NCBI GenBank assembly: GCA_010093605.1
Contig: MU004183.1
Span: 2,108,001 to 2,172,000 of the forward strand
Length of the DNA: 64,000 bases
Reading direction: 5' to 3'
Source of the DNA: Lophium mytilinum
Lineage: Eukaryota; Ascomycota; Dothideomycetes; Mytilinidiales; Mytilinidiaceae
Part shown: positions 13,329 to 24,255 of the stretch, piece after piece
Position numbering within the stretch: position 1 is the stretch's first letter
How the letters are laid out: every line of letters starts with the position of its first letter
Notes under the pieces: generated by a model
The model's input: only the letters and a program-made list of their open reading frames with translations
Databases searched by the model: none
Told to the model about the DNA's origin: nothing
Translations under genes and position numbers: made by a program

Positions 13329-14063
13329 CTAGCAGTACGCTACTCTCCTCGGTGCCGTTTCCCACCTCCCAATGAAAGTCTCTAGGGGCCTCAAAATCCC
13401 GCCCACCACTTGGTCTATGAGGGCTCCATCCTCTAGAGTCGCCACCTTCGTGAACCCATAGTATAGGCATCGCCGTATTGGTTCACTTAGATCTGCGTCA
13501 TGTCTAAGTTTCACACGATCATATCGCTGTCCAGCCACACACCGTAGTAACATACTATTCGGGAGACCAGTTGCAGAGAGGGACCTCCATTCTTCTGTCT
13601 GTTCTAGGGTCTTGTTGTCTGTGAGTTCAATAAGAACGATGCCGAGGGTGAAGAGAAGAGACCTGGTTTGATCTTCGGAAAGAGGGTTCCGACGCTGGCG
13701 GAAGACGGGGTTGGAGATGTATGGTACGGGAATCTGTTGGTATTGGAGGATAGAGAATTGTGTGCGGTCCCAATCTTGCGGTGCCCATCCTCAGCCGCCA
13801 ACGCTAAGGATGGTGTGGATAAGTCCTATGCCGATGCGGAGACGATCTGGCAGTCTAGGAAGGGTGTCGAAGATCGTCTCAAGACTGGAAGTTGACGCAT
13901 TCTTGAGTTGAGTCTGATCAGGTGGGTCAATCTCGAAAAGCAGACGGTCGTCTTCAAGATCGAGGTGCTCCCGTTCTGTTTGAGTATAATTTTGAAAGAA
14001 AGCGCATACGTCGATGATGAGGCTTGAGTCGATGCGCTCTGTGCCTGCTGTCAGGCTGGGGAG
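13329..14063 (-). pseudogene. remnant of a DUF7580-like gene, 5' part missing
   Basis: Reading the minus strand from about 14063 gives conserved-looking protein: ERIDSSLIIDVCAFFQNYTQ, then LETIFDTLPRLPDRLRIGIG, then a C-terminal part with LLFTLGIVLIELT and CLYYGFTKVATLEDG and ILRPLE. This order (helical repeat, LGIVLIELxxxxLE, a CL...LED segment, then PLE) matches the kinase-like DUF7580 domain found in fungal proteins, often beside HeLo or prion-inhibition domains. The N-terminal part expected upstream is absent and the frame is interrupted, so I treat it as a broken relic with at least one break. The upstream edge abuts a TPR fragment on the opposite strand, indicating a rearrangement. Confidence 0.6.
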
Positions 14064-14068
14064 AGGAC

Positions 14069-14215
14069 ATTAGGGAATGAGCACCCAGAGACGCTGGCGA
14101 GCATGAGTGATCTAGCACAAATATGGAGCGACCAGGGGAAGTTCAAGGAGTCGGCAATGATGCAGGAAGAGCTACTGAGGCTAGAAGAAAAGGTATTCAG
14201 GAAGAGCACCCGTTA
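14069..14215 (+). pseudogene. fragment of a TPR (kinesin-light-chain-type) repeat gene
   Basis: The plus strand encodes one clear 42-residue TPR unit of the kind found in fungal NB-ARC/NACHT-TPR proteins: TLGNEHPETLASMSDLAQIW, then SDQGKFKESAMMQEELLRLE. The start of a second unit follows out of frame. No upstream nucleotide-binding domain or further repeats occur, so this is a small decayed piece of a larger gene. Confidence 0.62.
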
Positions 14216-15281
14216 ATGCAAGTAAGTATAGGCAACCTAGCAATGGTGCCAAAATAGCAGGGAGGGCGGATACAATGCATCTAGATATCCACCTCCTCCC
14301 TCTTCCCCTTCGCAGACGCTGCCATTCGCGTGCTACACTCCGTCTTAGCTTCCCTTTCCAGCATCTTGACCTGCGTCATCCGCTTTTCGAATCCCTTCTT
14401 ACCCTCTTTCTACTCCCTAATATTCTTCCTCGTCTTCTGCAGCGTGCCCTCCTCCGTCCCGCTAACCTTCCAGTTCATTGAAAGCGGTATCATCGTAAAG
14501 CTCCTCAATGGATGCTATTACGGTACCGCAGACGCTTCCTTTGACCCACGAGCTATCATTCGCCTCAGGGGTCTGCTTCCAAAACTAGTTATCTATCTAG
14601 ATCTAGTAGGACATTCAGCCCCATCTCCATATTCGCTTTCTTTTTCGGACCTTTATGTTCGATTTTAGCATACCATGGCATTGCACGGGACTCTCTAGTG
14701 TGAAGCTAGCTCGTCCCCGGTTTAGCTTTGAAGGGAGAATTTGAAGTAGAGAATGAGAGAGATTGTGAAGATCAGGGATGTGGTGGTGGAGGTGATGGTA
14801 AGGAGAGGCTGGCTAAGATAGCCGATGATCATGCACCATAGAAATGAAGAATGGCGAATGTAGCATATTCCGTAGGTCGGATCGACTCACGGCGGAAAGA
14901 TTATCAGTCTTTTGATCAACTTCATTTCCATACCGTTGTAAATGAATGTTAGTCCAATGACCCCGGTAGAGTCCGCGAACCGAAAGCTGTTCCGTGAGCT
15001 TTGCCATGCGTAACTTACCTCGGCAAGCTCGCGCTTTAAACTCCGTCGCAATTTTACCCGAGGACGACAAATAGCAACGAAGAATGTGAAAGTATAAAGG
15101 TTGCATGAAGGCTTCAACTCACTTCGTACGCGGCGACAAAACAGAAGATAAAAGAAAAAGGGGAACATCACTTGAAGACTTGATAATATCGAACGCCTGA
15201 AACACCTAGCCTAAACACTATGAACTCCAAATCCCCGGTGAACCCCAATAAACTCCACAAATGCATCTTATAATCTCATAA
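14216..15281. other. gene-poor stretch with weak relic-like frames
   Basis: On the minus strand at about 14,270-14,520 an interrupted basic frame reads EGKKGFEKRMTQVKMLEREA and ends EEVDI, resembling the C-terminus of a coiled-coil protein. A minus-strand frame at 14,813-15,106 (97 codons) has no recognisable features. Neither can be supported as a gene. Confidence 0.3.
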
Positions 15282-16217
15282 TCACTCCTCGCAGTCACAA
15301 TCTACCCACTCGGTCCTACACAGCGCACAACTAAATACCATATCCAAGTGCATATCATCCTCCTCAAACCAACTCTGCATCCGTGATTCCCGCCATAATT
15401 CAACACACTCTGTATGCATACTACGTCCACAACCACTCTTGCACCATGTAAGCTCTGAAAGGTCTGATGCGGGTTCTCGGCATATGGGGCACTCGTCATC
15501 GGGCGCACGGCGGGGTTCATGGATGAGACCTAACGGGCATGATATAGGGTGGTGATGAGGTGAGAGAGTATGAGAAGATACAGAACGACGAAGTAAAGGT
15601 GCAGGGGAGGCAGTGCGTGAATTCGGTGCCGAGTGAATGGCCTGGTGGGGAATCTCGATAGTCGGGACAGGCGTGTTAGAAGTCTCCCTGGAGTTTGTGC
15701 GAGTGGAGAGCTCGTCCAGACCTTCGAGCACCTGACGAACGAGACGCAGTCTGGCCAGGTCTATACCATCGAGCTCGGGCGAAGGGCGGCTAGAGGGAGT
15801 GTTTCGAGTAGTTGGTAGTCCTGGTGTGGCGGCGTCAGGGACTGTAGTGTTTGCTATTTCGACGACTCCACCGGGATAAGCTTCTATAATCTTATTCTTC
15901 CACATTTGTACCACAGTAGCGGACTGCTCCTGGTGCTTATTACGCTTGTTTCTACATAAGCCATAGCCAGCGATCCGAGACAAGATTTGATCTAATGCGT
16001 CCGCATCAGGTTGGCGGGTTGAGAGTTTGCGGAGAAGCTTCTGCATGTCGTTGGCATTCGCATAGGCAAGCGCAGTACGACATTTTCGATTTTGAGAGGT
16101 GGCCTCTCCGACGCAGCGTTGGTCGCGCTCGATTCCAAGAGTGGTGTAGGGATCCCATAGTACTATAGGCTGAATATGAGGATTGGTGGATGCTCTGGAG
16201 GGAGCTGTGAAAGACAT
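15282..16217 (-). CDS. RING-type zinc-finger protein
   Basis: A single exon of 311 residues with an ATG at 16217. Two zinc-binding regions are visible. The N-terminal one has CVGEATSQNRKC (35-46) and LCRNKRNKH (88-95), a cysteine arrangement seen in fungal proteins of unknown function. The C-terminal RING-like domain uses C243, C246, C259, C263, H268, C271, C297 and C300 (DECPICREPA ... MHTECVELW ... SCALCRTEW). The middle is Ser/Pro/Thr-rich. The arrangement suggests a ubiquitin E3 ligase or a protein-binding module; substrate and location are unknown. Confidence 0.8.
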   Translation of the reverse strand: MSFTAPSRASTNPHIQPIVLWDPYTTLGIERDQRCVGEATSQNRKCRTALAYANANDMQKLLRKLSTRQPDADALDQILSRIAGYGLCRNKRNKHQEQSATVVQMWKNKIIEAYPGGVVEIANTTVPDAATPGLPTTRNTPSSRPSPELDGIDLARLRLVRQVLEGLDELSTRTNSRETSNTPVPTIEIPHQAIHSAPNSRTASPAPLLRRSVSSHTLSPHHHPISCPLGLIHEPRRAPDDECPICREPASDLSELTWCKSGCGRSMHTECVELWRESRMQSWFEEDDMHLDMVFSCALCRTEWVDCDCEE

Positions 16218-17298
16218 GATTGAAGGTAATGTGAATCGAGATAGTGTGGAATCAAGAATGGATAGTAATGAACTGCATAATATGAAGCGTATGGCACACC
16301 GTCCTTATACGCGTTACTTGTCAGGCTGCATAATTCCGGTGCCTGATCTGGGTACAAGGCTGGGTCCAGATCTCCACCGATCAAACACATGCACCTTCCA
16401 CATGAGAAGGAACTGCATGACAGAACGTCGAGGCTTGCAGGAAGGAGGTGGCTGCAACATGAGGGATGCAGGACACAGCTAATCAAAAAGCCTGCAACAG
16501 TCTGGGGGAACGACGCACAGCCCATCGATTCGTGGCTGTGGTGGCGAACGTCAAGCGTCGCAAGGCTTGATTGCCTGAAGGGGGGTGGTCCTTGAGGATG
16601 AATGGTCGTACCGGCGGTTTTAAATAGCAGCCTGATGATCGAAAGGGCAGTGATTTGCGTAATCTAGGATGGTGATGAGTGAGGCGGGAGCAGCCGCCTG
16701 CTATCCATCTGCTCTCGCCCAGTGTTTCGCGGAACGGGCCTTGGGACAGGTCCACGATTGGTTTGCGTTTCTCGGCAAAAGGTACAAGAAATTAAGAGCT
16801 TCTGGCACGCTTTGAAGAACTTGAATCATGATCTGTGTCAAATGGAGATCAGGAGGATGGTCCACGTCACGTGATATATACCATCTCTGAATCATCCCCG
16901 GTAGACCTACAGGCTCTATAGAGGCTTATGCATTCACATTAGCATGGGATAAGCGCCAGGATACACTATTGAGGTAGTCTAATCACTCTAGTAGCTGTTC
17001 AAGATGATAAGACTTCGTCCCTTTCGAAATTGCGAAGATTATTTGGGACACTACAAGTAGCAGTAAATGAGTGTACGTGAAACAATAACGATGCATTAGA
17101 GAACGATATGAGAAGCGATGAGGAGATGTCACGGGGCTGTCTCCATATGTCCCAAAACCAAGGTGCAATGGTGGCGAGCTGACAGAAGCGATAATCAAGG
17201 CTTAATACCGGTGTGCTTCAAACCATGGCCTAGGGCTATATGTAAGCACATTCGTCACTCAATCTCTCAGTTCGCTACGTAGGTCCTCTCTTGGTCAC
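16218..17298. other. intergenic, nothing recognised
   Basis: Upstream region of the RING gene and 3' region of the reductase gene. It contains a CACGTG E-box near 16,868 and no supported coding frame. Confidence 0.4.
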
Positions 17299-18475
17299 TC
17301 AATTACCAAAATCTACAAGTTGCTCCCCCAGCTCTTTTACGCTCTCCTCCAAACCGGTCCACCCTTCCACTCCCATTCTCTTCAACAGCTCCAACGCCCG
17401 CTGATTCGGCACCTTACAAAGATCAGGCTCCTGTCCCTCTATATCCTCGGGAAAGGTGCGGTCCGGGAACTGCTTTCGCGCAATCGCGAGGACCTGGTTC
17501 CAGGTAAAAGGCTCCGCGAACGCGAAAAGCCGCTCGTCAGTGACATCGGCGTAAATCAAAGCGGCGATGTGGATGAGAGCGTCGTCGACAGGGTCGATGT
17601 ACCATTCTGTGTGGAATTAGGGGTCGAGTCATGTAGGTGGGGGGGAGGACAGAGTACGTACGTGGCTGCATTACCTTCTCATACCCCTTCAGCGTTTCAG
17701 GGTCGAAGAGGAGGACCCGGACCCAATTTGCTATACTCGGGAACCCTTGCTTGTCTGGGCGGAGGACTTTACCGATATTGCAGTTTGGTAGCTATATCAG
17801 AAGACCTAAATATCAATAACATGATCTATTGTATTTCCTATTACGTTGCGCTTGGTGCCATGAACTTACAACAGAGTTGAACGCATAATGCGGCTTGTTC
17901 TCCCGCAACCACTCCCAAACATCCTTCTCGGCCTGCGCCTTACTACCACCATAGATGTACAGCCCATGCATCTCCGGCGGCTCATCCGCTGGGAACTTCC
18001 ACGCCTTCGCGATGGCCTCCTCGTTGAAGGATGTCGCGTCAATGGAGAACTCAACACCCGGTCTCGCCATCGTAGCAGCAATGGACGAAGACGTGAAAAC
18101 GACCCTCTGTAAACCGAGCTCCTTAGCAGCAGCCTTCAGGGCATTCAGCGCTCCAGCTGAGGCGATGGGGATGGTATCTTCAGGGGTGCTGCCGGAGAGC
18201 GGAGACGCCGTGTGGATGAAGCCGGAGACGTTCTTCACGGCTTCGTCGTAGCAGCCCTCAACTGTGATATCAGGGACAGCCACTAGAGAGAGTTGGGCAC
18301 CCCTGTGGCGCTGGCCGAAGAACTCGGTCAGCCAAGCGCTTTTTTGGACATCCCGCACTGCGCCGCGCACATGGTAGCCGCGGGCGAGGAGCTGGTCGGC
18401 GATGTGGCTGCCTATCATACCATTGACGCCTGTGACGAGGATGAGGGAGCCTTGGTAGAGCGTCTGGGAAGCCAT
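17299..18475 (-). CDS. NAD(P)-dependent extended SDR (ketoreductase / dihydroflavonol-reductase-like)
   Basis: A cytosolic oxidoreductase reducing a carbonyl with NADPH, in the Gre2/cinnamoyl-CoA-reductase branch of extended SDRs. Exons are 17870-18475, 17662-17791 and 17299-17606, giving 347 residues. Visible features are the Rossmann motif VTGVNGMIGSHIA (residues 14-26), a downstream basic RGAVRD that favours NADP, the serine at VVFTSSS, and the catalytic YGGSK (Tyr175, Lys179). Exon 2 resumes with LPNCNIGKVLRPDKQGFPS, a family hallmark. Exon 3 gives WYIDPVDDALIHIAALI and the C-terminal substrate domain. The substrate is unknown; no biosynthetic cluster surrounds it. Confidence 0.88.
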
Positions 18476-19606
18476 GGTGGCAATGTGGGAAGATGTATCT
18501 TATATCGATGGACTGTGTAAGAGCGATGCTATTGGATGAGAAGACACTATCGAGAAAAGTCGCGGCGTCCTTCTGCAAAAGTATGCAAACACACAAGAGG
18601 TGATTTTATGGAATGGTTATGAGGTTCAAATGAGTTGTGTAAATAGAAGAAATTTGTTTCCGGAATCTGGGAATTGACGCGCTATTATACTCTTAAGCGG
18701 CAGGGAATACATCATGCAGCATTACAGGATTACACTAGGCTGGAAGGAGCTAGATAAAGATTAGGAATATATCGGGTGCAGCAATCTTTCCGACAGGATG
18801 AGGAAAGGCACCTGATTTAGCGACCGCTAGACGACTCCTTTGAAACATCTGATGTGAGATGGACGGGAGCAATGCAGAAACTTGTGGGGAGGCTGCATCC
18901 TATCAAAAGACATAACCTAAGCTTCTTTACTCAAAACCAAGAATCGGCAAGGAAATCTGCTGACAGGCGATGAAAAGACTGTTGCCTAGCTATGAATCTC
19001 TATTCCGACTAACGCAACGAGTGCTGATTTGATCCCCTTCACATGATCATGATACACTTCTCAATCTGGCTAATTCAAAGCCGGTAGGGGCAGAATCTGC
19101 CGAGATCAATAAAGGTCCGAGGATCGAGCTCTACAGGGCCATGGACAGCGATATACGATCGAATCATGGGATTGCAGTCGATCTGAAGTGCCAGAAGTCA
19201 AAGTGACCTTCAGAAGTGAAAGCTTCGAGATGGGATTGGGCCAAATCTTCAGGCAACTGTGTACGGGTCGTCTGGCAGTGTAAGAACGTTAAGGGTATGA
19301 GAAGGTGTGATACGTCAAAGAGATGATTGATTTTGGACCATTTGAAGTGTTCTTGCTCGCTTTACAAGATAAGAAGCCAACTAGTGGAGACCTAAAAAGA
19401 GTATAAACGTAGTCTTCTTCACGTAGAGGGGGAGGTACCTATTACCCCCTATTCGGCACCGGAATAACTCCAGAGCCGACCTCTCTCGAATCCAACCCAT
19501 TAATAAACCCAGTCCACCGCTCCGTCATGCCTTGCACATGCTCCTCTCTCTCTAAAAACTCCTCCATACACTCTTTCTCCTACCCAATTGCTCCTCCCGC
19601 GCAAAA
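18476..19606. other. intergenic, nothing recognised
   Basis: Divergent promoter region between the reductase and the membrane-protein gene. The sequence is AT-richer in the middle, and no open frame has recognisable content. Confidence 0.4.
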
Positions 19607-20692
19607 ATGGCTCGGCAACGCCAACAACGCGCCCAAAAACCCCCTCAAACGAAAGCCTACAAATCGAGACTCCCTCCAATCCCCGAACCCTTCGTTCCCG
19701 CGCCACCAGAGCTGGAAGATTTCCTCGCGACTCTTCCCAAGAAATCTGTCTACATCACACACATAGACCGCCACCCAGCCTTCTTCAAACGCAACATATT
19801 CACAGTTCCCGTGTTACTCAACGTCGGAATCGCGGGACTGCTGCTCTGGCGAGCATGGGCGATAATACCAATATACTGGGGCGTCATACTATCGATGCTC
19901 GGCAATCCGAACGAGCACACCATCTTCGTGAAAGACTCATCGTGGTGGAAGCTCGCGACTCAGATTGCGTTGCGGGCGGCGAGTTTCCTACTAGATTGGG
20001 TGCTTGTGACGGTCGTGGCGCCGTGGCCATACACCTTCTTCTATGAAGGAGAGGAGACACCGGTGAGCTGGCGGTGGAAGGTTGGGTTCCGGGATGCGGA
20101 GGTGTACGTGCGGGTTAGTAGGGGCTGGGGGCAGGCGGATCTACTGGGTGCAGTGAAGGATGGAGGGAGTGGGAAGAGAGGGGGTGAGAGTCCGTTTTTC
20201 AAGGTGCGGATTCTGCCAGCTATAGAGAGGAACAGGGTGCAGGGCAAGACGGGCTATCTGCTTATGGATAAAGATTGGGATTTGGAGTTTGCGGCTATGG
20301 TGGATGCGACAAAGTTACTCGATCTAGGGGAGTTGAAGGAAGAGTTTCTCGAAAAGAGCGTGTTTGTGTGGTGTGGAGAAGAGGAGGGAGAGGGCCAATG
20401 GGTTGTCTGGAATTGCTACAAGCTGGACGAGGGATCTGAGACTGAGGGCAGGAAGCGAATTGTGCAATTCAAGGACACGCTCATGGCACTTGGGAAAGAG
20501 AACCTCTTCTTCCGCTGGATTGAGCTGATCCAATATGAGAGCAGCCAACCTGGTGGTTTTACTCCTGAACGGCAGGTTCAGGCTGCTGAGAAAGCGAAAC
20601 AGATGTTCCAGGAGCAGGGTGTGGACTGGGACGAGTTTATCGCAGCCTCTGGGGGATTAGACAACCTGCCAGGAATGGAATTGCAGAAGTGA
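19607..20692 (+). CDS. conserved fungal membrane protein of unknown function
   Basis: A single exon of 361 residues with an ATG at 19607. A basic N-terminus (MARQRQQRAQ) precedes a conserved-looking segment, DFLATLPKKSVYITHIDRHP. Two hydrophobic segments follow: about residues 65-98 (FTVPVLLNVGIAGLLLWRAW...) and 118-142 (RAASFLLDWVLVTVVAPWPY). The remaining 220 residues are soluble and acidic. No targeting motif is obvious; endoplasmic reticulum or mitochondrial membrane are both possible. I do not know a function. Confidence 0.78.
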   Translation: MARQRQQRAQKPPQTKAYKSRLPPIPEPFVPAPPELEDFLATLPKKSVYITHIDRHPAFFKRNIFTVPVLLNVGIAGLLLWRAWAIIPIYWGVILSMLGNPNEHTIFVKDSSWWKLATQIALRAASFLLDWVLVTVVAPWPYTFFYEGEETPVSWRWKVGFRDAEVYVRVSRGWGQADLLGAVKDGGSGKRGGESPFFKVRILPAIERNRVQGKTGYLLMDKDWDLEFAAMVDATKLLDLGELKEEFLEKSVFVWCGEEEGEGQWVVWNCYKLDEGSETEGRKRIVQFKDTLMALGKENLFFRWIELIQYESSQPGGFTPERQVQAAEKAKQMFQEQGVDWDEFIAASGGLDNLPGMELQK

Positions 20693-20990
20693 TTGAAGAA
20701 GTATTTATCAGTTCGATTATTCTCGACTCAGCACGTCGTCGTGATTCAGGCCTTTCATGATGACTCCCGAGCCAGCCTTTTTCCCAGATCTTACACATCA
20801 TATCCTACAACTCACATCCTACAGGTCTTGCCTTCGTTTTTGTTGAGACGCCCATGCTCAAGTGTAGTGCTTCCCGTCATATGCTTCCGAGGGAAACCCC
20901 CAGTGGTATACCTAAACGCCAGTCCAATGCTTTCAAGATCGCCGATCCCTTCTCTGCTCAGGTCTTCATCTTCGCCGATCCGTTTTCTGC

Positions 20991-21965
20991 TTAAGTCTTC
21001 ATCTTTGCAGACCGGCACTCGCATCCGTCTTCGCACTCCGTTGGATACCTCGGATCATAATACTCGTAGCCGAAGTCATCATTCTCGCTCGCATTCCCGT
21101 CCTCCTCCGTTCTCACGGTGTCGGTCCTCTTGTCGCTCTCTCTGGCGGCCACGGCGCTCGTGTTGCTTTCCTCGGTATCATTGGACAGCTTCCTCGCCAT
21201 CTCTTCCTTGTGCTTGTCTGGCTTTTCAAGTGAGCCCTTCTCCTGTGCGCCCTCTCTTGTGCCAGATTGTATTGCTGGCATATGGATCTTGAAGAACCCT
21301 GCCTTCGGCCCATCTTTGTTCGCAGCCTTCACATCGGCTGTTTTCTTGCCCAGACCTTGAATCTTTGTGAACCCCACTCCCACCGTCGGCGCAACCTTAT
21401 CCACACCCTCGGTCTTGATCTTCTCAGCTTCAACCTGCTTCACCGGGTCTTGAACATTCGTGAACTCCACCCCCGCCATCGGCACATCCCTATCCACATT
21501 TCCAATATTGACCTTGTCGACTTCAGCCTTCTTCTCGAAGTCGTGAACCCTCGTGAACCCCACCCCCGCCATCGGCGCATCCTTGTCCACGCCTTTCACC
21601 TGGTTCTTCTTCGCTTCGGCTTGCTTAGCAAGATCTTGGATCTTCGTAAAGCCGCTCCCAGAGCTCGTAACGACAGGGGCCTTCACCAAGGCCTTGATCC
21701 GAGCCTGCTCTTTCTTTTGTCTCCGCTCGGCGCGAGCTGCTTCATCTCCCGCTCGGGGGTCGGTCAATTTCTTCGGGTTCGCGCGGTTCTGGGCGTGAGT
21801 ATGCTCGTAAGAGCTGAGATGGTTATCGTAGTCGTTCTGGCGCGTGTAGGTTTTGTTGCATAGTTGGCAGTTGAAAGGGGTCCACTGTGGGGCGGCTCTG
21901 TAGTTGGGCTGAGTGAAGTTAGTATTAGGGATCTTATATGTGCAAGGCAACGTTACTGGAGGCAT
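20991..21965 (-). CDS. C2H2 zinc-finger protein with internal 31-residue repeats
   Basis: A single exon of 324 residues with an ATG at 21965. An atypical C2H2 finger lies at C33, C36, H49 and H55 (FNCQLCNKTYTRQNDYDNHL), followed by a basic Ala/Arg/Lys helix, an arrangement typical of RNA- or nucleoprotein-associated matrin-type fingers. Residues 105-230 hold a degenerate tandem repeat with exact 31-residue spacing: GFTKIQ (105), GFTRVH (136), EFTNVQ (167), GFTKIQ (198), each followed by Lys/Glu-rich sequence and a VDKDAPMAGV-like end. The acidic C-terminus ends in a Cys-containing tail, ECEDGCECR. The repeat may be an array of short linear binding motifs. Confidence 0.75.
   Translation of the reverse strand: MPPVTLPCTYKIPNTNFTQPNYRAAPQWTPFNCQLCNKTYTRQNDYDNHLSSYEHTHAQNRANPKKLTDPRAGDEAARAERRQKKEQARIKALVKAPVVTSSGSGFTKIQDLAKQAEAKKNQVKGVDKDAPMAGVGFTRVHDFEKKAEVDKVNIGNVDRDVPMAGVEFTNVQDPVKQVEAEKIKTEGVDKVAPTVGVGFTKIQGLGKKTADVKAANKDGPKAGFFKIHMPAIQSGTREGAQEKGSLEKPDKHKEEMARKLSNDTEESNTSAVAARESDKRTDTVRTEEDGNASENDDFGYEYYDPRYPTECEDGCECRSAKMKT
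21279..21653 (-). repeat. in-frame 93-bp coding repeat within the C2H2 gene
   Basis: Four units, the last partial, encode GFT[KR][IV][QH]-type starts at residues 105, 136, 167 and 198. The spacing is exactly 31 codons, so the array arose by in-frame duplication and then diverged. Confidence 0.7.
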
Positions 21966-22293
21966 GATGACGGTTATGAGAGAAGCCTATGTGTCGATTT
22001 GATAGGTTTGCGTACGTGAGGTAGACAGAAGGCGTGTGGACAGTCGAACCCTAAGGAACACAGCAATTAGTTCGATCAATTTCCTCGAAATACACGGCCA
22101 CGGCTCGGCGACGACGAGGCTTTGAATCGGGCTGTTGGTGATAGGTCGTGGTGTTGAAGATCGACGGCAAGATGCAGGGCGGCGGGGCCTCGGCCAAACT
22201 TCTAGGTACCGAGAAACTCAACGTCACAGGTCGGGCATGTTCTCCACACCAAGCCGATATCACCAACTTTCGCGGACCCCAGCAGCGCCGAAA

Positions 22294-23265
22294 ATGGACG
22301 ACCAGGAGAGCCTCTTGGGCCTGACAGAGGTCGAGCCATCGCCCGTAGAGGAAACACCAGTGGAATACTCGAAAGACGGGTATTTCCCTCCATCCAGCTC
22401 CCCGTCGCCGCCACCAGGATACTCCCGCACCTCGACCCTGGGATTAGGGAACCATGGGCCTGCATACTACCGTAAGAACTCTCTTTTCAATGCCTCTCAT
22501 GTACCAGATGTCCACTAACACATCTCAGTAACCCGCATCCAACGCTACTCCTCCTACACCTTCACAGCCTTCGCCTCCCTCCATATCGTCAACACCTCCC
22601 TGATTCCCCTAGTAACCCGCTCGGTACCCACTAGCGAGCCCTACCTCCTTCTCACGCGCCCAGCCTACCAATCCGCCCTTATGGAACCCCTCCTCGTCGT
22701 GCTCCCCCTCTTCGCCCATGTCGCTTCGGGAATCGCGCTACGCCTCTACCGGAGACGAATCGCACTCCGACGATATGGCGCGGAGTCCCTCTCAGACCGG
22801 AGGCACATCCCATGGCCGCCCATTAGCGGGACTTCGAAGCTCGGCTATGCCCTCGTGCCGTTACTCGGCTTCCACATGCTCGCGGCGCGCGGCCTGCCGA
22901 TGTACCTGCACGGGGACAGCGCGCTGGTGAATCTGTCGTACTTAAGCCATGGCTTTGCGCTACATCCTGTAGTCTCAAGCGCTGGGTTCACGGCGCTGAT
23001 TACGGTGGGCGCGTGGCATGTGGTGTGGGGATGGGCGCGGTGGCTAGGGCTCGCGCCACGCCACGGGCAGAGCAGTGGGGCGGAGCAGGAGCTGGTGAAG
23101 AAGCAGCGGTGGTATCAGGTCAACGGGCTTGCGGCTGCGGTGGCGGCCTTGTGGATGGCGGGGGGCTTAGGGGTTGTGGGGAGGGCGGGGAAGGTTGCCG
23201 GCTGGGTGGGTAGAGAGTATGATGAGTTGTATAGAGCGTTGCCAGTTTTGGGGAGGTTTGCTTAG
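22294..23265 (+). CDS. MCP1: Mcp1-like mitochondrial outer-membrane protein (DUF1691)
   Basis: Yeast Mcp1 is an outer-membrane protein that works with Vps13 and suppresses ERMES defects in mitochondrial lipid homeostasis. Exons are 22294-22471 and 22529-23265 with a 57-bp GT-AG intron, giving 304 residues. The N-terminal 59 residues are an acidic, Pro-rich cytosolic tail (MDDQESLLGLTEVEPSPVEE). Exon 2 opens with TRIQRYSSYTFTAFASLHIV, a family hallmark, followed by LLLTRPAYQS, a basic RLYRRR loop and helices around EPLLVVLPLFAHVASGIAL, LVPLLGFHMLAARGLP and ALITVGAWHVVWGW. The start at 22294 is the first ATG giving the right frame. Confidence 0.84.
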
Positions 23266-24255
23266 AGACAAATACGGGACAGTCATAGAGAGGAGCGTCG
23301 CTGGGTGTAGCCAGCATGTAACTTGATAATTCTACTTTCCCGACATGGCTTATTAGATACCAATCAAGCTCTTGTTTCTACTAGAAGCTAGGTAGGATAG
23401 AAAGGTTTGCCTTTTATACGTCTCTTCGTCGCAATAGTAGGGTTGGAGTCTGTTAGCTGTAAGAAGCGCATGCTGCTGCCTCGTGACTGGCATCTCTCTA
23501 TTCTATATATCCTATTATTCCCAGCCTCCCCTCCGTTATCGCAAGAGAGAAATAAAAGAGAGTAGCACCTATAAGCAAGAGTTAAGCAATCTATCCTGCA
23601 TGCATCGAGGACGCAAATAATTAATACTTCAGGAGCAAAACACCCCCCTCCCGGAGGAGGGGGTAGCCACCTCGGAGAGGTTTCTCTAATCCAAATCCGC
23701 AATTATGCTTTCAATCCATCGAATCTTCACCGGCATCAGCCTCACGCACCAACTGCATACAGCCTCTCAAGCCGCCTCCGAGCCGGTTCCCGAAGAAATC
23801 AGAAATCAGCTTATAACACCATAAGTCGAGTCGAGAATCGCCGACTGCTGGGGTCGAACGCCAGACCAACTTCTAAACTCAGGTGAGGTATGTCGACGGT
23901 GGGTGAAACCCACCTCGCGAGGTGCGATGCCTGGTCTCCGGCCGACGGGCTTACACTCGGTGTGGCCGACCAACTGAGCTGCTGGGCAATTAGTAAAACG
24001 TGGGGTTCGGAAATTATTTGAAATATATGGATAGGCTCACGCTCACATCTAAACAAAGATGACGTATCTGGGGGATTCGTCTCACCTAGGCGGCCACGCC
24101 TTGTCTAGCAGTTACTGCTAGTTATTTTTCACTTCATCACTGGACATAGGGTTCCTGCAGTCATTACCGTGGTCACGTTTCACAATTCATAGGTTTATTG
24201 AGGGGAGTTCTTTTTCATTTGAGGATATCTAGGGTCGGCCATTATGCCAGAATCT
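23266..24255. other. intergenic between MCP1-like and Cys-rich genes
   Basis: Holds the SINE candidate and otherwise no coding frame with recognisable content. Confidence 0.4.
23641..23988 (-). mobile_element. possible tRNA-derived SINE
   Basis: On the minus strand a tRNA-like head starts near 23988 with an RNA polymerase III A-box-like AGCTCAGTTGG. A GGGTTTCACCC stretch sits about 55 nt further on and a second B-box-like GCGTTCGACCCC lies at 23850-23862. The sequence does not fold as an intact tRNA by eye, because the acceptor arms do not pair. The rest down to about 23641 is unrelated body sequence ending in a GC-rich hairpin (8-bp arms CCCCCTCC/GGAGGGGG at 23644-23663). The boundaries are guesses and I see no clear target-site duplication. 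Confidence 0.4.

Noticed and set aside
23841-23988. An intact tRNA gene, possibly with an intron
   Set aside because: A- and B-box-like sequences exist, but acceptor and T arms do not pair as required.
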